DNA from: Niallia circulans NBRC 13626
Lineage (GTDB): Bacteria > Bacillota > Bacilli > Bacillales > Cytobacillaceae
DNA length: 64,000 nucleotides
Assembly (NCBI RefSeq): GCF_001591585.1
Contig: NZ_BCVE01000006.1
Coordinates: forward strand, 227,760-291,759
Direction of reading: 5' to 3'
Part shown: in pieces, positions 49,890-59,127 of the stretch
Layout of the letters: the number at the start of each line of letters is the position of its first letter
Numbering within the stretch: position 1 is the first letter of the stretch
Notes under the pieces: generated by a model
Databases searched by the model: none
What the model was told of the DNA's origin: nothing
The model's input: only the letters and a program-made list of their open reading frames with translations
Translations under genes and position numbers: made by a program

Positions 49890-50525
49890 TTATTTTATCG
49901 AAATAAAGGATTCTAATTTTTCATATGTTTTCTCTCCAATTCCACTTATGTTTTTTAAATCCTCTTTTGTAGAAAACCCTCCATTCTGTTCACGATACTC
50001 CACAATGGCAGCTGCTTTAGATGGACCCACTCCTGGTAACTCAAGCAATTCTGTTTCACTTGCTTTATTAATATTTACTGTTCCTTCATTCGAAGGGACG
50101 GCAGTCTCGTTACCAACTGCATTCCCATTAGCTGCTTCCCCTTCTTCTCCTATATAAGGAACATAGATAATCATTTCATCTGTCACTTTCATTGCAAAAT
50201 TCACTGCGTTTTTTTCACCATCTTTCAAAATTCCGCCTGCCTTTTCAATCATATCATTCACTCGTTCTCCGTCATTCGCTTCATACACACCTGGATTCTT
50301 AACCGCACCTTTTACATCTACCAGCATTACCGTAACAGGAGGGTCTTCCTCCGATGCTTCTTCTGGCTTCTCCTCTATGTTTCTTTCAGCAAACAAGTTT
50401 TCTTGGGGAATTTGTTCTTCTTCATTACTCGAGATAAAAATAGGGTAAAACCGATATAGCAATAAAAGTACGATACCACCTATACAAAAGAAAATCATTT
50501 TCTTATTTTTACGAAGCCAGTCCAT
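49890..50525 (-). CDS. comEA: DNA receptor ComEA
   Basis: 211 residues. One N-terminal TM (about 9-29), an acidic linker, an SLBB domain (about 65-125, VDVKGAVKNPGVYE), and tandem helix-hairpin-helix motifs (VNINKASETELLELPGVGPSKA from about 149, then ISGIGEKTYEKL). It binds double-stranded DNA at the membrane surface during transformation. First gene of comEA-comEB-comEC, divergent from comER. No clear ComK box (AAAA-N5-TTTT pair) was found in the 89-bp gap. Confidence 0.96.
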   Translation of the reverse strand: MDWLRKNKKMIFFCIGGIVLLLLYRFYPIFISSNEEEQIPQENLFAERNIEEKPEEASEEDPPVTVMLVDVKGAVKNPGVYEANDGERVNDMIEKAGGILKDGEKNAVNFAMKVTDEMIIYVPYIGEEGEAANGNAVGNETAVPSNEGTVNINKASETELLELPGVGPSKAAAIVEYREQNGGFSTKEDLKNISGIGEKTYEKLESFISIK

Positions 50526-50614
50526 GATAACTAATCATCCTTTCAGGTATATTTTGAAATGCTGCGACATATCGTTATATGAGAAAACGCTCAATATAAG
50601 GGGGGGATGGAAGA

Positions 50615-51448
50615 TTGAAAATTGGAATGATTGGTACAGGAAATATGGGGAAAATACTAATAGAATCAATGATTGACGGAAAAGCTGTTTCCCCCGAAGA
50701 CTTATTTATTTTCAATCGAACAAGAAACAAAGCTTTAGAAATTAAGGAAGAGTATCCTACCATAAATATATGCGATAGTGACATGGAAATAGCAAAAAAA
50801 GCAGAGCTTATCTTTTTATGTGTAAAGCCACATGATATGTATGAGGTAGCCCATACTATTTCTCCCGTTTTAACAGAAGAAAAATGCGTTATTTCGATTA
50901 CTAGTCCAATAAGCCCTGACCAGCTTGATTCTTTATTTAGGTGCTCTGTTGCTCGCATTATCCCAAGCATTACAAATAGAGCATTGGCAGGCGTTTCTTT
51001 GTTTTCCTTTGGAAGCAATTGTACGGAAGAGTGGAAAAAACACTTAGAAAGTTTGTATGAAAAATTTTCGACACCATTAGAAATTGAAGATGACATTACG
51101 AGGGCTGCCTCTGATATAGTAAGTTGCGGACCAGCTTTTTTCAGCTATCTTACCCAAAGATTTATAGAAGGCGCAGTGGATGAAACAGAAATTGATACAG
51201 AAACGGCAACAAAATTAGCTAGTGAAATGCTTATTGGCTTAGGAGAATTATTAAAGAAGGGCTATTACACTTTACCTACATTACAGGAAAAGGTATGTGT
51301 AAAGGGCGGGATTACAGGCGAAGGAATAAATGTTTTGGAACGTCAATTAGGAGATACTTTTAATCAATTATTTCAAGCAACACAGGCAAAATATGAGGAT
51401 GATAAACAATCCCTTAAAAATCTTGTCACAGGACATAAAAATATATAA
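50615..51448 (+). CDS. comER: Pyrroline-5-carboxylate reductase-like protein ComER
   Basis: 277 residues. ProC-family Rossmann motif IGMIGTGNMG at the N-terminus and a C-terminal dimerisation domain (SCGPAFFSYLTQRFIEGA region). ComER is divergent from comEA in Bacillus; it is not needed for competence and has been linked to biofilm and sporulation in some strains. Start is TTG with GGGGGG upstream. Enzymatic role uncertain. Confidence 0.92.
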   Translation: MKIGMIGTGNMGKILIESMIDGKAVSPEDLFIFNRTRNKALEIKEEYPTINICDSDMEIAKKAELIFLCVKPHDMYEVAHTISPVLTEEKCVISITSPISPDQLDSLFRCSVARIIPSITNRALAGVSLFSFGSNCTEEWKKHLESLYEKFSTPLEIEDDITRAASDIVSCGPAFFSYLTQRFIEGAVDETEIDTETATKLASEMLIGLGELLKKGYYTLPTLQEKVCVKGGITGEGINVLERQLGDTFNQLFQATQAKYEDDKQSLKNLVTGHKNI

Positions 51449-51540
51449 TGCTCCTCCTTACTTTCGACTCTATCCATTCGAATTCCTTCTCCCATTTCAA
51501 TTTTTTCAAAAGAAATTTCAAAAGGCTGCTATCAGAATAG

Positions 51541-51584
51541 GAAAAAGGGAAATGATCCACCCAAGGACCATTTCCCTTTTTTAC
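51541..51584. terminator. Bidirectional terminator between comER and yqeM
   Basis: Stem AAAAAGGGAAATG ... CATTTCCCTTTTTT with an inner TCC/GGA pairing; A/T runs on both sides serve both genes. A further 9-bp inverted repeat (GATGTTTCC/GGAAACATC, 51617-51625/51665-51673) abuts the yqeM stop. Confidence 0.9.
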
Positions 51585-51673
51585 GTTATCGCCATAAAAA
51601 GACAATATGTAGGAAGGATGTTTCCAAGCATTTACTTGCAAAATACTAACCTGCTTCACAATGAGGAAACATC

Positions 51674-52420
51674 TCATTTTTTCTTACAATAAAAGAAAAT
51701 TCTCTCTGCCTTTTCATCTAGTGTATCTTGAGAAAAATCTGCTGTAACTTTCAATAAAGTAAACCCTGTTTGTTCGAGCCATTTCGAATACTGTTCAACA
51801 GAATAAGTTCGTTGAAAATGGAGTTCATCATAACGACGATACAAACCTGAGGCTTCATCCAATTCAAAGAAACTTAAATCATGTTCGACGCTATTAGGAT
51901 ATTCTCCTTCATAGCATTGCCATATAAGGCTTAAATCCTCATCATTGACTGTATAGGTTTGATTGATAAATAATTGATTCATTTTATATAAGGAATGTAC
52001 ATCAAATATAAATAAGCCTTTTTCATCTAAATGGGCATAAACACTTTTAAAAGTGTTTATGACTTCTTCTTCCGTTCTTAAATAATTGATGGAATCACAG
52101 CAAATACAAATAAGATCGAAAACAGGTAAGCCCTCTAGCTGAGACATATCTTGTTCTATATAAAATACTGATTCTCCTGCTTCCATCGTCTTCGCTTGAG
52201 CAACACTCAGCATATCCTCCGATAAATCAACCCCAGTTACATTATAACCAGTCTGGGCCAGCCTAATCGATAACTCTCCTGTTCCACAGGCTAGGTCTAA
52301 AAGGTTTGCTCCATTAACTTTATAATCATCTGCTGCCTTTTTGATAAGCTGTATCCACTTTTCATAAGGTACATCATTCATTAATCGATCATAAAGATAG
52401 GCAAACTGCTCATAACTCAT
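51674..52420 (-). CDS. yqeM: Class I SAM-dependent methyltransferase YqeM
   Basis: 248 residues from ATG 52420, which overlaps the rsfS TGA (ATGA), a coupling arrangement. Motif I LLDLACGTGELSIRLA, then GVDLSEDML and ICCDSINYL. It resembles small-molecule methyltransferases; the substrate is unknown. The longer frame would start inside rsfS. Conserved neighbour of rsfS, yqeK and nadD. Confidence 0.93.
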   Translation of the reverse strand: MSYEQFAYLYDRLMNDVPYEKWIQLIKKAADDYKVNGANLLDLACGTGELSIRLAQTGYNVTGVDLSEDMLSVAQAKTMEAGESVFYIEQDMSQLEGLPVFDLICICCDSINYLRTEEEVINTFKSVYAHLDEKGLFIFDVHSLYKMNQLFINQTYTVNDEDLSLIWQCYEGEYPNSVEHDLSFFELDEASGLYRRYDELHFQRTYSVEQYSKWLEQTGFTLLKVTADFSQDTLDEKAERIFFYCKKK

Positions 52421-52773
52421 TGACTGATCACACTTTCCACATTTTCCACTGGTGCATCTCCCCAAAGACGTTCTAAATTGTAATAGGTTCTTTCATCCCG
52501 GTGAAAGACATGGACAATAATATCTCCTAAATCAACTAAAATCCATTTTGCCTCATTATAACCTTCAAAACGTTTAACCGTAACTCCAAGTTCACCAGAC
52601 TTTTCTTTAATTTCATTCGCAATAGCCTGTACTTGCTTGTCAGAATTACCATGACAGATTACGAAATAATCAGCAACAAGAGATATACCTTTCATATTTA
52701 GGGCAACAATATTCTCTGCTCTTTTGTCATCAGCTGCCTTTACAGCAGTCCATAATAAAGTACGTTCATCCAT
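52417..52773 (-). CDS. rsfS: Ribosome silencing factor RsfS
   Basis: 118 residues, the compact RsfS/Iojap form (VADYFVICHGNSDKQVQAIA, YNEAKWILVDLGDIIVHVFH). It binds L14 and blocks subunit joining when nutrients are low. SD ATGGAGGTTG. It begins directly after yqeK and is followed by the overlapping yqeM. Confidence 0.96.
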   Translation of the reverse strand: MDERTLLWTAVKAADDKRAENIVALNMKGISLVADYFVICHGNSDKQVQAIANEIKEKSGELGVTVKRFEGYNEAKWILVDLGDIIVHVFHRDERTYYNLERLWGDAPVENVESVISQ

Positions 52774-53343
52774 TCAATCAACCTCCATTTTTATACAATA
52801 ACTGTTATATGTTTCAAAGCTTAAAGGAAATACAGCTCGATTATTCCGAATAAGAAACATAATCGTGTTTTTCACCGCTTGCAAAAAGGCTCTCTCCAAA
52901 CTCACTTCGGCCAATTCTCTTACTTCATCTACTCCTGGAAAAGCTCGGCCAGGTTCAATATAATCGGCTAAATAGACTATTTTTTCTAGCATACTCATTT
53001 CAGGTCTTCCTGATGTATGGTATCTAATAGCATCTAATATTTCTCTATCTTTTATTCCGACTTCTTTCTCAACTAAAAAGGCACCGACTGGAGCATGCCA
53101 AAGTTCAAAATGAAATAACAAAAGATTAGGATCCATATTTTGCTGTATGATAATCTTTTTCATTTCCTCCTTTGGGCGGAATTTTGCGTAATCGTGAAAA
53201 ATCGCTGCTATTTCAGCCTTTTTAGCATCTCCACCATACTTATTCGCTAACTTAATTGCTGTTTCCATTACACCGATTGTATGAATATAACGCTTTTCCG
53301 TTATTTGTTCTTTTACTATTTGTAATGCTTCTTCACGATTCAT
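52774..53343 (-). CDS. yqeK: HD-domain hydrolase YqeK
   Basis: 189 residues from ATG 53343 (SD GAGGAGAAT). HD motif ligands H21 and H50-D51 (FHDYAKF), plus IRYHTSGRPEMS and YLADYIEPGR. Members hydrolyse Ap4A symmetrically to ADP. It overlaps nadD by 11 nt, a conserved pairing of NAD synthesis with dinucleotide turnover. Confidence 0.95.
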   Translation of the reverse strand: MNREEALQIVKEQITEKRYIHTIGVMETAIKLANKYGGDAKKAEIAAIFHDYAKFRPKEEMKKIIIQQNMDPNLLLFHFELWHAPVGAFLVEKEVGIKDREILDAIRYHTSGRPEMSMLEKIVYLADYIEPGRAFPGVDEVRELAEVSLERAFLQAVKNTIMFLIRNNRAVFPLSFETYNSYCIKMEVD

Positions 53344-53902
53344 ATAGACGATTCTCCTCAATATATCTCTTTACTTCATCTCTGACTAAAAAGGAAATGG
53401 TTTCCCCTTCCTTAACTCTTTCACGAATTAAGCTCGAAGAAATATTTATATCAGGAACCTTTACATACTGCACTGGGTATTCCGTTTCTAGTTGATATTT
53501 TGGGCGGTTTACACTTATGAATTGTACGATTTCCATAAGTTCTTGAATTTTATACCATTTTGGCAAATATTCTACCATATCGGCTCCAATTATAAAATAA
53601 AAATCATTGTTTGGGTAAGCCTCATTTAAAAGCTTCATTGTATCATACGTATACGATTTTCCCTCTCTGTCTAATTCCATCGTTTCGATGCGAAAAGAGG
53701 AAGTAGATTCTATCGATAATTGTAACATTTCTACTCGTTGAGTATTTGTTACTGTCCCTGTTTTTATTTTATGTGGAGGTTCTTGATTTGGCATAAACCA
53801 TATTTCATCTAATTTTTTTGCGTGCAGTACTTCATTTGCTATAATTAGATGCCCTATATGAGGAGGATCAAACGTCCCTCCTAATATTCCAACTTTTTTC
53901 AA
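53333..53902 (-). CDS. nadD: Nicotinate-nucleotide adenylyltransferase NadD
   Basis: 189 residues. The nucleotidyltransferase motif GGTFDPPHIGHL and the C-terminal ISSSLIRERV are clear. It makes deamido-NAD from NaMN and ATP. The start is TTG with a GAGGCGAT SD. It lies between yhbY and yqeK in the conserved cluster. Confidence 0.96.
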   Translation of the reverse strand: MKKVGILGGTFDPPHIGHLIIANEVLHAKKLDEIWFMPNQEPPHKIKTGTVTNTQRVEMLQLSIESTSSFRIETMELDREGKSYTYDTMKLLNEAYPNNDFYFIIGADMVEYLPKWYKIQELMEIVQFISVNRPKYQLETEYPVQYVKVPDINISSSLIRERVKEGETISFLVRDEVKRYIEENRLYES

Positions 53903-53924
53903 AAAAATCGCCTCTTCTACCGAC

Positions 53925-54218
53925 TTATGATGGTAAATTTATCGTTTTATTTTCTTTTGATTCTTTATATAATACAATTGTATTTCCTATAATTTGAACT
54001 AGCTCACTTTTTGTTCCGTTTACTAACTCACTTGCTACCGTATCTTTATCTTCATCACAGTTTTGCAAAATACTTATCTTTAATAGCTCTCTTACCTCTA
54101 AAGCTTCACTTATTTGTTTAATCATATTGTCATTAACGCCACCTTTTCCTACTTGGAATATAGGGCTTAAATGGTGTGCCTTTGCTCGTAAAAACCTTTT
54201 TTGTTTACCTCTTAACAT
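53925..54218 (-). CDS. yhbY: YhbY family RNA-binding protein
   Basis: 97 residues, a single CRM domain with LRAKAHHLSPIFQVGKGGV (GxxG loop) and ELVNGTKSELVQIIG. It binds pre-50S particles. It overlaps aroE by 7 nt. Named yqeI in B. subtilis. Confidence 0.95.
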   Translation of the reverse strand: MLRGKQKRFLRAKAHHLSPIFQVGKGGVNDNMIKQISEALEVRELLKISILQNCDEDKDTVASELVNGTKSELVQIIGNTIVLYKESKENKTINLPS

Positions 54219-55048
54219 GATGATCCTCCTAATTGTGTTAAAACATTTTGTCTCATTCTAGCTGTATCTGGGAAAATTCCTTGCCATTTCTCAAATGCTA
54301 AAGCTCCTTGATATACAAACATATCAATCCCATTTTGGGTTATAGCGCCCTTGGCTTTTGCATCTTTTAATATTTTTGTTTCTAATGGATTATAGATAAT
54401 ATCACTAACGAATGTGCCCTTCTTCAAATTGCTTACTTGAATAGGCGAAGCATCTATCTTTGGTGACATTCCAATGGAAGTTGTTTGGATGATAAGTTCA
54501 TATTCCTCAAGATTTTTTTCCACTGAAGCAACTTCCAGTATATTAGTTACGACTGGAAAAGGACAGGCTTCTTTCAGCCTTTCTGCATTTGAAAGCGTAC
54601 GATTACAAATATCTATTTGGTGTACTCCATAATTAGCTAATGAAAAATAGATCGCTCTTGCGGCACCACCACTACCAATAATCAATGTTTTTTTCTGCTT
54701 CAAGTCGGTAAGCTGGTCTAATAGACTTCTTAAATACCCATCTCCATCCGTATTATACCCAACCCACTTTCCATTTTTACAAACCACCGTATTAACAGCG
54801 CCAATTGCTTCACTCAATGGGTCTAGTTCGTCCAAAAAGGGAATGATTGCTTGTTTATGGGGGACGGTCACATTAAAGCCATCTATATTACTATCCCTCA
54901 AACTTTTTAGTCCCATTTCGAGCATCTCTGTTTTAATATGCATTTTTTTCATTTCAGCATCGAAACCATAGAAATGAAAAAGGTCATTATGCATAACAGG
55001 TGACATCGAATGTTGAATTGGATCACCAATTACTGCATAGTTCTTCAT
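54212..55048 (-). CDS. aroE: Shikimate dehydrogenase
   Basis: 278 residues. Substrate domain with AVIGDPIQHSMSPVMHN and catalytic Lys in NVTVPHK. NADP-binding domain with GSGGAARA and the NRT motif (CNRTLSNAE). It reduces 3-dehydroshikimate to shikimate in aromatic amino acid synthesis. In B. subtilis annotation the gene is also called aroD. Between yqeH and yhbY. Confidence 0.97.
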   Translation of the reverse strand: MKNYAVIGDPIQHSMSPVMHNDLFHFYGFDAEMKKMHIKTEMLEMGLKSLRDSNIDGFNVTVPHKQAIIPFLDELDPLSEAIGAVNTVVCKNGKWVGYNTDGDGYLRSLLDQLTDLKQKKTLIIGSGGAARAIYFSLANYGVHQIDICNRTLSNAERLKEACPFPVVTNILEVASVEKNLEEYELIIQTTSIGMSPKIDASPIQVSNLKKGTFVSDIIYNPLETKILKDAKAKGAITQNGIDMFVYQGALAFEKWQGIFPDTARMRQNVLTQLGGSSC

Positions 55049-55091
55049 AAATAGCCGCTCTCCTTTTCCCCTTGCTTTATTGCAAAACAGA

Positions 55092-56195
55092 TTATATTAA
55101 TGATTTACGCAACAAGGCATGTACCCCTTTAGGCACATAAACAGAAACTTGAATATTCGGTTCATTCATCGTTATCCAGCCTAATCCGGAAAACACAATA
55201 TCTGTTTTTGGTTCTTTTATAGAAAAATCATGCCTTACCAACTCAGGAAAAGCATCCAAATGCTCTCTTTTAGGAGGTGTCAATAATTCACCCGCATGTT
55301 TTTTATACAGCTCGTCTGCTTTTTCCAACTTCGTCCGATGGATTGTTATTTCATTAGAGAAATAGCATACAAAGCTACTGCGCTCGCCTTTTACAAAATC
55401 AAATCGAGCCAGGCCGCCAAAGAATAACGTTTGTTGATCGTTTAATTGAAAAATTCTTGATTTTATTTCTTTTTTTGGCGTAATAATTTTTAAATCCTTT
55501 TTATCTACAAAATGAGCCATTTGATGGTGATTAATAATTCCAGGGGTATCCACTAGATATTTACCATCCGACAATGGAATTTCAATAATGTCTAGCGTTG
55601 TACCAGGAAAATGTGATGTAGTAATTACATTTTCTTCTCCAGATACATCTTTTAGAATTCGGTTAATAAAAGTAGATTTTCCTACGTTTGTGCAGCCCAC
55701 TACATAAACATCTTTTCCGTTGCGATGATATTCAATAGCATCCAGTACTTCTTTAATATTCTTTCCTTTTTCTGCACTGACAAGGTATACATCCTCTGGT
55801 CTTAATCCTAAATCCTTCGCTTCTTTTTTCATCCAATTGATAACCTTCTGATGTTTCACTGATTTTGGTAAAAGATCTACTTTATTTCCTATTAGTATAA
55901 CTTTATTGTTCCCAGTAAAACGATGAAGGCCAGGTAGCCAGCTTCCATTGAAATCAAAAATATCTACTATTTTTACAATTAAGCTGTCACTTTTCCCTAT
56001 TTCATTTAGAATCTTTAAAAAATCATCATCTGTTAAAGAAACATCTTGTACTTCGTTATAATGCTTTAAACGGAAACATCTTTGACAAATAACCTCATCT
56101 TTTTCTAATGAAGAAGAAGGTGCATAGCCTAATTCATTCTTGTTCTCTGTCTGAATAACTACTCCACAGCCGATACAATGTATTCTTTCTGTCAC
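55092..56195 (-). CDS. yqeH: Circularly permuted GTPase YqeH
   Basis: 367 residues. An N-terminal CxGC...CQRC zinc finger (C7, C10, C37, C40 approx.), then a permuted G domain in the order G4 (GNKVDL), G5 (SAEKG), G1 (GCTNVGKST) and G3 (DTPG). A C-terminal RNA-binding region follows. YqeH acts in 30S assembly. Start GTG with a GGAGGATT SD placed at the end of yqeG (3-nt gap). Confidence 0.96.
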   Translation of the reverse strand: MTERIHCIGCGVVIQTENKNELGYAPSSSLEKDEVICQRCFRLKHYNEVQDVSLTDDDFLKILNEIGKSDSLIVKIVDIFDFNGSWLPGLHRFTGNNKVILIGNKVDLLPKSVKHQKVINWMKKEAKDLGLRPEDVYLVSAEKGKNIKEVLDAIEYHRNGKDVYVVGCTNVGKSTFINRILKDVSGEENVITTSHFPGTTLDIIEIPLSDGKYLVDTPGIINHHQMAHFVDKKDLKIITPKKEIKSRIFQLNDQQTLFFGGLARFDFVKGERSSFVCYFSNEITIHRTKLEKADELYKKHAGELLTPPKREHLDAFPELVRHDFSIKEPKTDIVFSGLGWITMNEPNIQVSVYVPKGVHALLRKSLI

Positions 56196-56198
56196 GTA

Positions 56199-56714
56199 TT
56201 AATCCTCCCAAGTTAATTTTCCGTTTCTACGAAACCAATTTAAAATTCTTCTTTCGATTCTACGATTAATTCTGGTCATAAACCCATCTGTTTGCGCAAC
56301 AGGCACGACTAAAATGGTATGAAACCCACTACGATTCCCACCTAGAACATCTGTTAATAATTGGTCCCCAATTACAACTGCTTCTTCTTTTTTTATATTC
56401 ATTTGCATGATAGCTTTTTTAAAAGCACGGCCAAGCGGCTTTCTAGCAGCAAAAATAAAAGGAATATGCAACGGGTCAGAAAATGACTTTACTCTTGCTT
56501 CTTTATTATTGGAAACAATTGTGACTTTAATGTCATTTCTCTTCATTTCTGCAAACCATTCAATTATTTGTGGAGTCGCAAGCGGGCGATCCCATTCTAC
56601 TAACGTATTATCTAAGTCTGTTATGATGCCTTTTATTCCTTTTTTCTTTAAATCATCTGGGGAAATTTCAAATATATTTTTAACAAACTGATTTGGCAAA
56701 AATTGATTTAACAC
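56199..56714 (-). CDS. yqeG: HAD-family (IIIA) phosphatase YqeG
   Basis: 171 residues. HAD motif I DLDNTLVEWD, motif II VSNN, and motif III KPLGRAFKKA with VIGDQLLTD. Homologues include phosphatidylglycerophosphatase GEP4, but the Bacillus substrate is not established to my knowledge. GTG start with GAGGTG SD. First gene of the yqeG-to-yqeM cluster. Confidence 0.95.
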   Translation of the reverse strand: MLNQFLPNQFVKNIFEISPDDLKKKGIKGIITDLDNTLVEWDRPLATPQIIEWFAEMKRNDIKVTIVSNNKEARVKSFSDPLHIPFIFAARKPLGRAFKKAIMQMNIKKEEAVVIGDQLLTDVLGGNRSGFHTILVVPVAQTDGFMTRINRRIERRILNWFRRNGKLTWED

Positions 56715-56902
56715 TAAAAAACACCTCTTAACTCTTTCATTTCTATAGTTTAACCAGTATGTCTTCCTATTGTTATGGTAACCATTTTTGCGATAGAAGA
56801 AAATAATATTATACCGTTTTTCTTCTTAAAGAAGATACCATATTCTTGCTTTTTTTAATAATAGCAAAATAATTTTCGACAAAATACGCATTTTTCAACA
56901 TA

Positions 56903-57001
56903 TGTGGATAACATTATACACATAATACCCATTGATTTACATATAGTCCACATAGTTCTCAACAAAATAATCACAGGTTATCCACTGAGCGCTGTGGATA
57001 A
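56903..57001. promoter_or_regulatory. DnaA-box cluster upstream of sda
   Basis: Three perfect boxes: TGTGGATAA (56903-56911), TTATACACA (56914-56922) and TGTGGATAA (56993-57001). One single-mismatch box is TTATCCACT (56978-56986), and a two-mismatch site lies at 56944-56952. The last two strong boxes form an inverted repeat around TGAGCGCT. B. subtilis sda is transcribed under DnaA control. A -10-like TACAATATAAT follows at 57044-57054, without a clear -35. The remaining ~240 bp to sda hold nothing recognised. Confidence 0.85.
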
Positions 57002-57293
57002 ACGAACAGTTGTTCTCTATGTTTATTTTTGTTAAAGTAAGGATACAATATAATATCCAAAAAACTTCCAAGATTAATTTACTAAAAAAGAAGATTAAAA
57101 GTGTTTTCTACATAGCAAATTTTTTACATAGACAAGCTCGTTTTCTGATAAACATTGTCGATTGATCCATCTTGTATGCACTTTTTAATCAGCAAATTTT
57201 TTTAAAACCTTATTTCAACACTGAAAACAACTACATTTATATATGTTTTCTATGAAAATCTTCTCATTATATTCGAATGGAGGTGTTTCTGGC

Positions 57294-57434
57294 ATGCGAA
57301 AACTGTCAGATGAATTATTGATTGAGTCCTATCATAAAGCAAGGGAATTAAATTTAAGCCCTGAATTTATTCGTCTCATCGAAACAGAGATTCACCGACG
57401 TTCTTTAAGCAACAAGATAAAAGTCTCCTCTTAA
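57294..57434 (+). CDS. sda: Sporulation checkpoint inhibitor Sda
   Basis: 46 residues, full length. [20 protein letters not shown] and [14 protein letters not shown] form the antiparallel helical hairpin that binds sporulation kinase KinA and blocks its autophosphorylation. The start is ATG 57294 with TGGAGGTG upstream; the 17-codon longer frame precedes the SD. It stops sporulation when DNA replication starts or is blocked. DnaA boxes lie upstream. Confidence 0.96.
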   Translation: MRKLSDELLIESYHKARELNLSPEFIRLIETEIHRRSLSNKIKVSS

Positions 57435-57462
57435 ACCAATAGTAATAATTATACATTCCATT

Positions 57463-57497
57463 TGAAAACAGCCTTAAAAAGGCTGTTTTTCTTTTAA
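57463..57497. terminator. Terminator of sda (shared with psd)
   Basis: Stem GAAAACAGCCTT/AAGGCTGTTTTT followed by CTTTT. It lies between convergent sda and psd. Confidence 0.9.
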
Positions 57498-57515
57498 ACT
57501 ATTAAATTTGTATCA

Positions 57516-58304
57516 TTACGCTTTGCGAAGCTCTCCAATAACCTCTCCTATTTTAACCGGATATGGAATGGAATGAAAGCCTTTCTGTTTAAATGTATTT
57601 TTTTCAAATAGCAACACAACAGTTGAGCCAAATGAAAAATAGGCAATTTCCTCTCCTTGAACTACGCGGTCTTTCTTATGATTTAGGACGATAGAGTTAA
57701 TAAACATGGCACCAACCTTCACAATACAAATCCCGTTTCCTTCCTCTGTCTTTAATTCCGTTATAGAACGATAATTTTTGGAGAGGGTAGATTTGCCCCA
57801 CTTTAAACCATATTTATTAACAGGATACGATTTATTTCCAAGTGTCCAACGATTTGTTACGGTACCTGTGGCAGGACAATGAATACGATGATAATGACTT
57901 GGGCTTAAATAAAATATTAAATAAGTTCCACCAATATACTTATCCACTGTTTTTTCATCCCCAAGCATTTCATGAATAGAATACGTTTTTCCTTTAACTA
58001 AAATAGAGCAATCTTCTCTTACTTCTCCAATATCCTCAATCACAGCATCAACAGGACTAATTATTTCTCCATGATCAGCATGAATATTTCGGCAGTTAGC
58101 TTTTAATTTTCTAATAAAAAATTCATGCAAGGATCCGTATTCCTTTAGTTGTTTGTCCATTTCCTCTATATTTATTTTATAAACTTTTGCAAAGGAAGGA
58201 ATTATATATCGGCTCCATCTAGAATAAGCAAATTTCTTAATCAAATAGGAACTCCATCTTCCATTTGTCAGTTCAATACAAAATCGATAAATTGTTTCTT
58301 TCAA
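57516..58304 (-). CDS. psd: Phosphatidylserine decarboxylase proenzyme
   Basis: 262 residues. The self-cleavage motif is FGSTVVLLFE near residue 225, where the Ser becomes the pyruvoyl group; the Asp of SPVDAVIEDIG and the His of YHRIHCPATG are the other catalytic elements. It converts PS to PE at the membrane. Divergent from pssA with ~130 bp between, so the two steps of PE synthesis are adjacent. In B. subtilis they sit at another locus. Confidence 0.95.
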   Translation of the reverse strand: MKETIYRFCIELTNGRWSSYLIKKFAYSRWSRYIIPSFAKVYKINIEEMDKQLKEYGSLHEFFIRKLKANCRNIHADHGEIISPVDAVIEDIGEVREDCSILVKGKTYSIHEMLGDEKTVDKYIGGTYLIFYLSPSHYHRIHCPATGTVTNRWTLGNKSYPVNKYGLKWGKSTLSKNYRSITELKTEEGNGICIVKVGAMFINSIVLNHKKDRVVQGEEIAYFSFGSTVVLLFEKNTFKQKGFHSIPYPVKIGEVIGELRKA

Positions 58305-58431
58305 TGAAGCAATCCTCCAATAAATAAAAATTTTTCTTTACGAATAATCATATACTAATTAGAATTATATATGATTATATAAAAAAATAGTTGTATGAAA
58401 TGCAATTCATTTCATACTAGGAGTGAATCTA

Positions 58432-58971
58432 ATGTTTTTACATGGAGTTTTAGAACAAACCATCAAGAAAATTAAAACTCAACTCGCTAATGTGTTAACT
58501 TTAACAAATATTTCATTAGGTGCTTTTGCAATTATCTATAGTTTAAAGGGACATCTCCAATTAAGTCTACTGCTTATTTTTATCGCTGCATTAGCAGATA
58601 GACTGGATGGAATGACTGCCAGAAAATTCAATATCGAATCAGAGCTTGGCAAACAGCTTGATTCTATGAGTGATATCATTTCATTTGGGGTAGCACCGGC
58701 ATTATTAGTGTACCAAGGTATTTTATTTGAGTTGGGAGCACCAGGATCTTTCTTTACAGTCCTTTATATTGTGTGTGGCGCTTTTCGATTAGCTCGATTT
58801 AACATTACGGAAAGTCATGGTTTTTTTACAGGCCTGCCGATAACTGCAGCTGGCTGTATTTTAACCTTTAGCTGTCTATTTTTCACTTTTATACCGAGCC
58901 ATATTTATTTATTTCTTATGCTTATTCTTTCCATTCTGATGATTGGAAGTTTCAAATGGAGAAAAATCTAA
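58432..58971 (+). CDS. pssA: CDP-diacylglycerol-serine O-phosphatidyltransferase
   Basis: 179 residues from ATG 58432 (SD GGAGTGA); a GTG three codons earlier overlaps the SD. The CDP-alcohol phosphotransferase motif DGMTARKF...G...D...D is present around residues 59-82. About five TMs. It makes phosphatidylserine, the substrate of Psd. The N-terminus carries ~15 extra soluble residues before the first TM compared with the B. subtilis protein. Confidence 0.93.
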   Translation: MFLHGVLEQTIKKIKTQLANVLTLTNISLGAFAIIYSLKGHLQLSLLLIFIAALADRLDGMTARKFNIESELGKQLDSMSDIISFGVAPALLVYQGILFELGAPGSFFTVLYIVCGAFRLARFNITESHGFFTGLPITAAGCILTFSCLFFTFIPSHIYLFLMLILSILMIGSFKWRKI

Positions 58972-59001
58972 GCATTTACTAAAGCTATTCATCAAAAAAT
59001 T

Positions 59002-59050
59002 AAGACCTCCTACACACCAGCAGCTTTTGGTATGTAGGAGGTCTTTTATC
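59002..59050. terminator. Bidirectional terminator between pssA and pepF
   Basis: A 13-bp stem, AAGACCTCCTACA/TGTAGGAGGTCTT, with T on both sides, for convergent pssA and pepF. Confidence 0.92.
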
Positions 59051-59127
59051 TACATTTTTCCTTTTAAACGAATGCCTGTAATTCTATTCCTTACTGTATC
59101 CTTTGAAAAATCAGATTAAAAGCTCTT

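Noticed and set aside
50526..50614. ComK-box pair upstream of comEA
   Set aside because: I looked for AAAA-N5-TTTT pairs and found none at usable spacing; only poor matches inside comEA coding sequence.
51426..51677. 83-codon minus-strand frame between yqeM and comER
   Set aside because: It passes through the bidirectional terminator and into comER antisense; no SD and no recognisable sequence.
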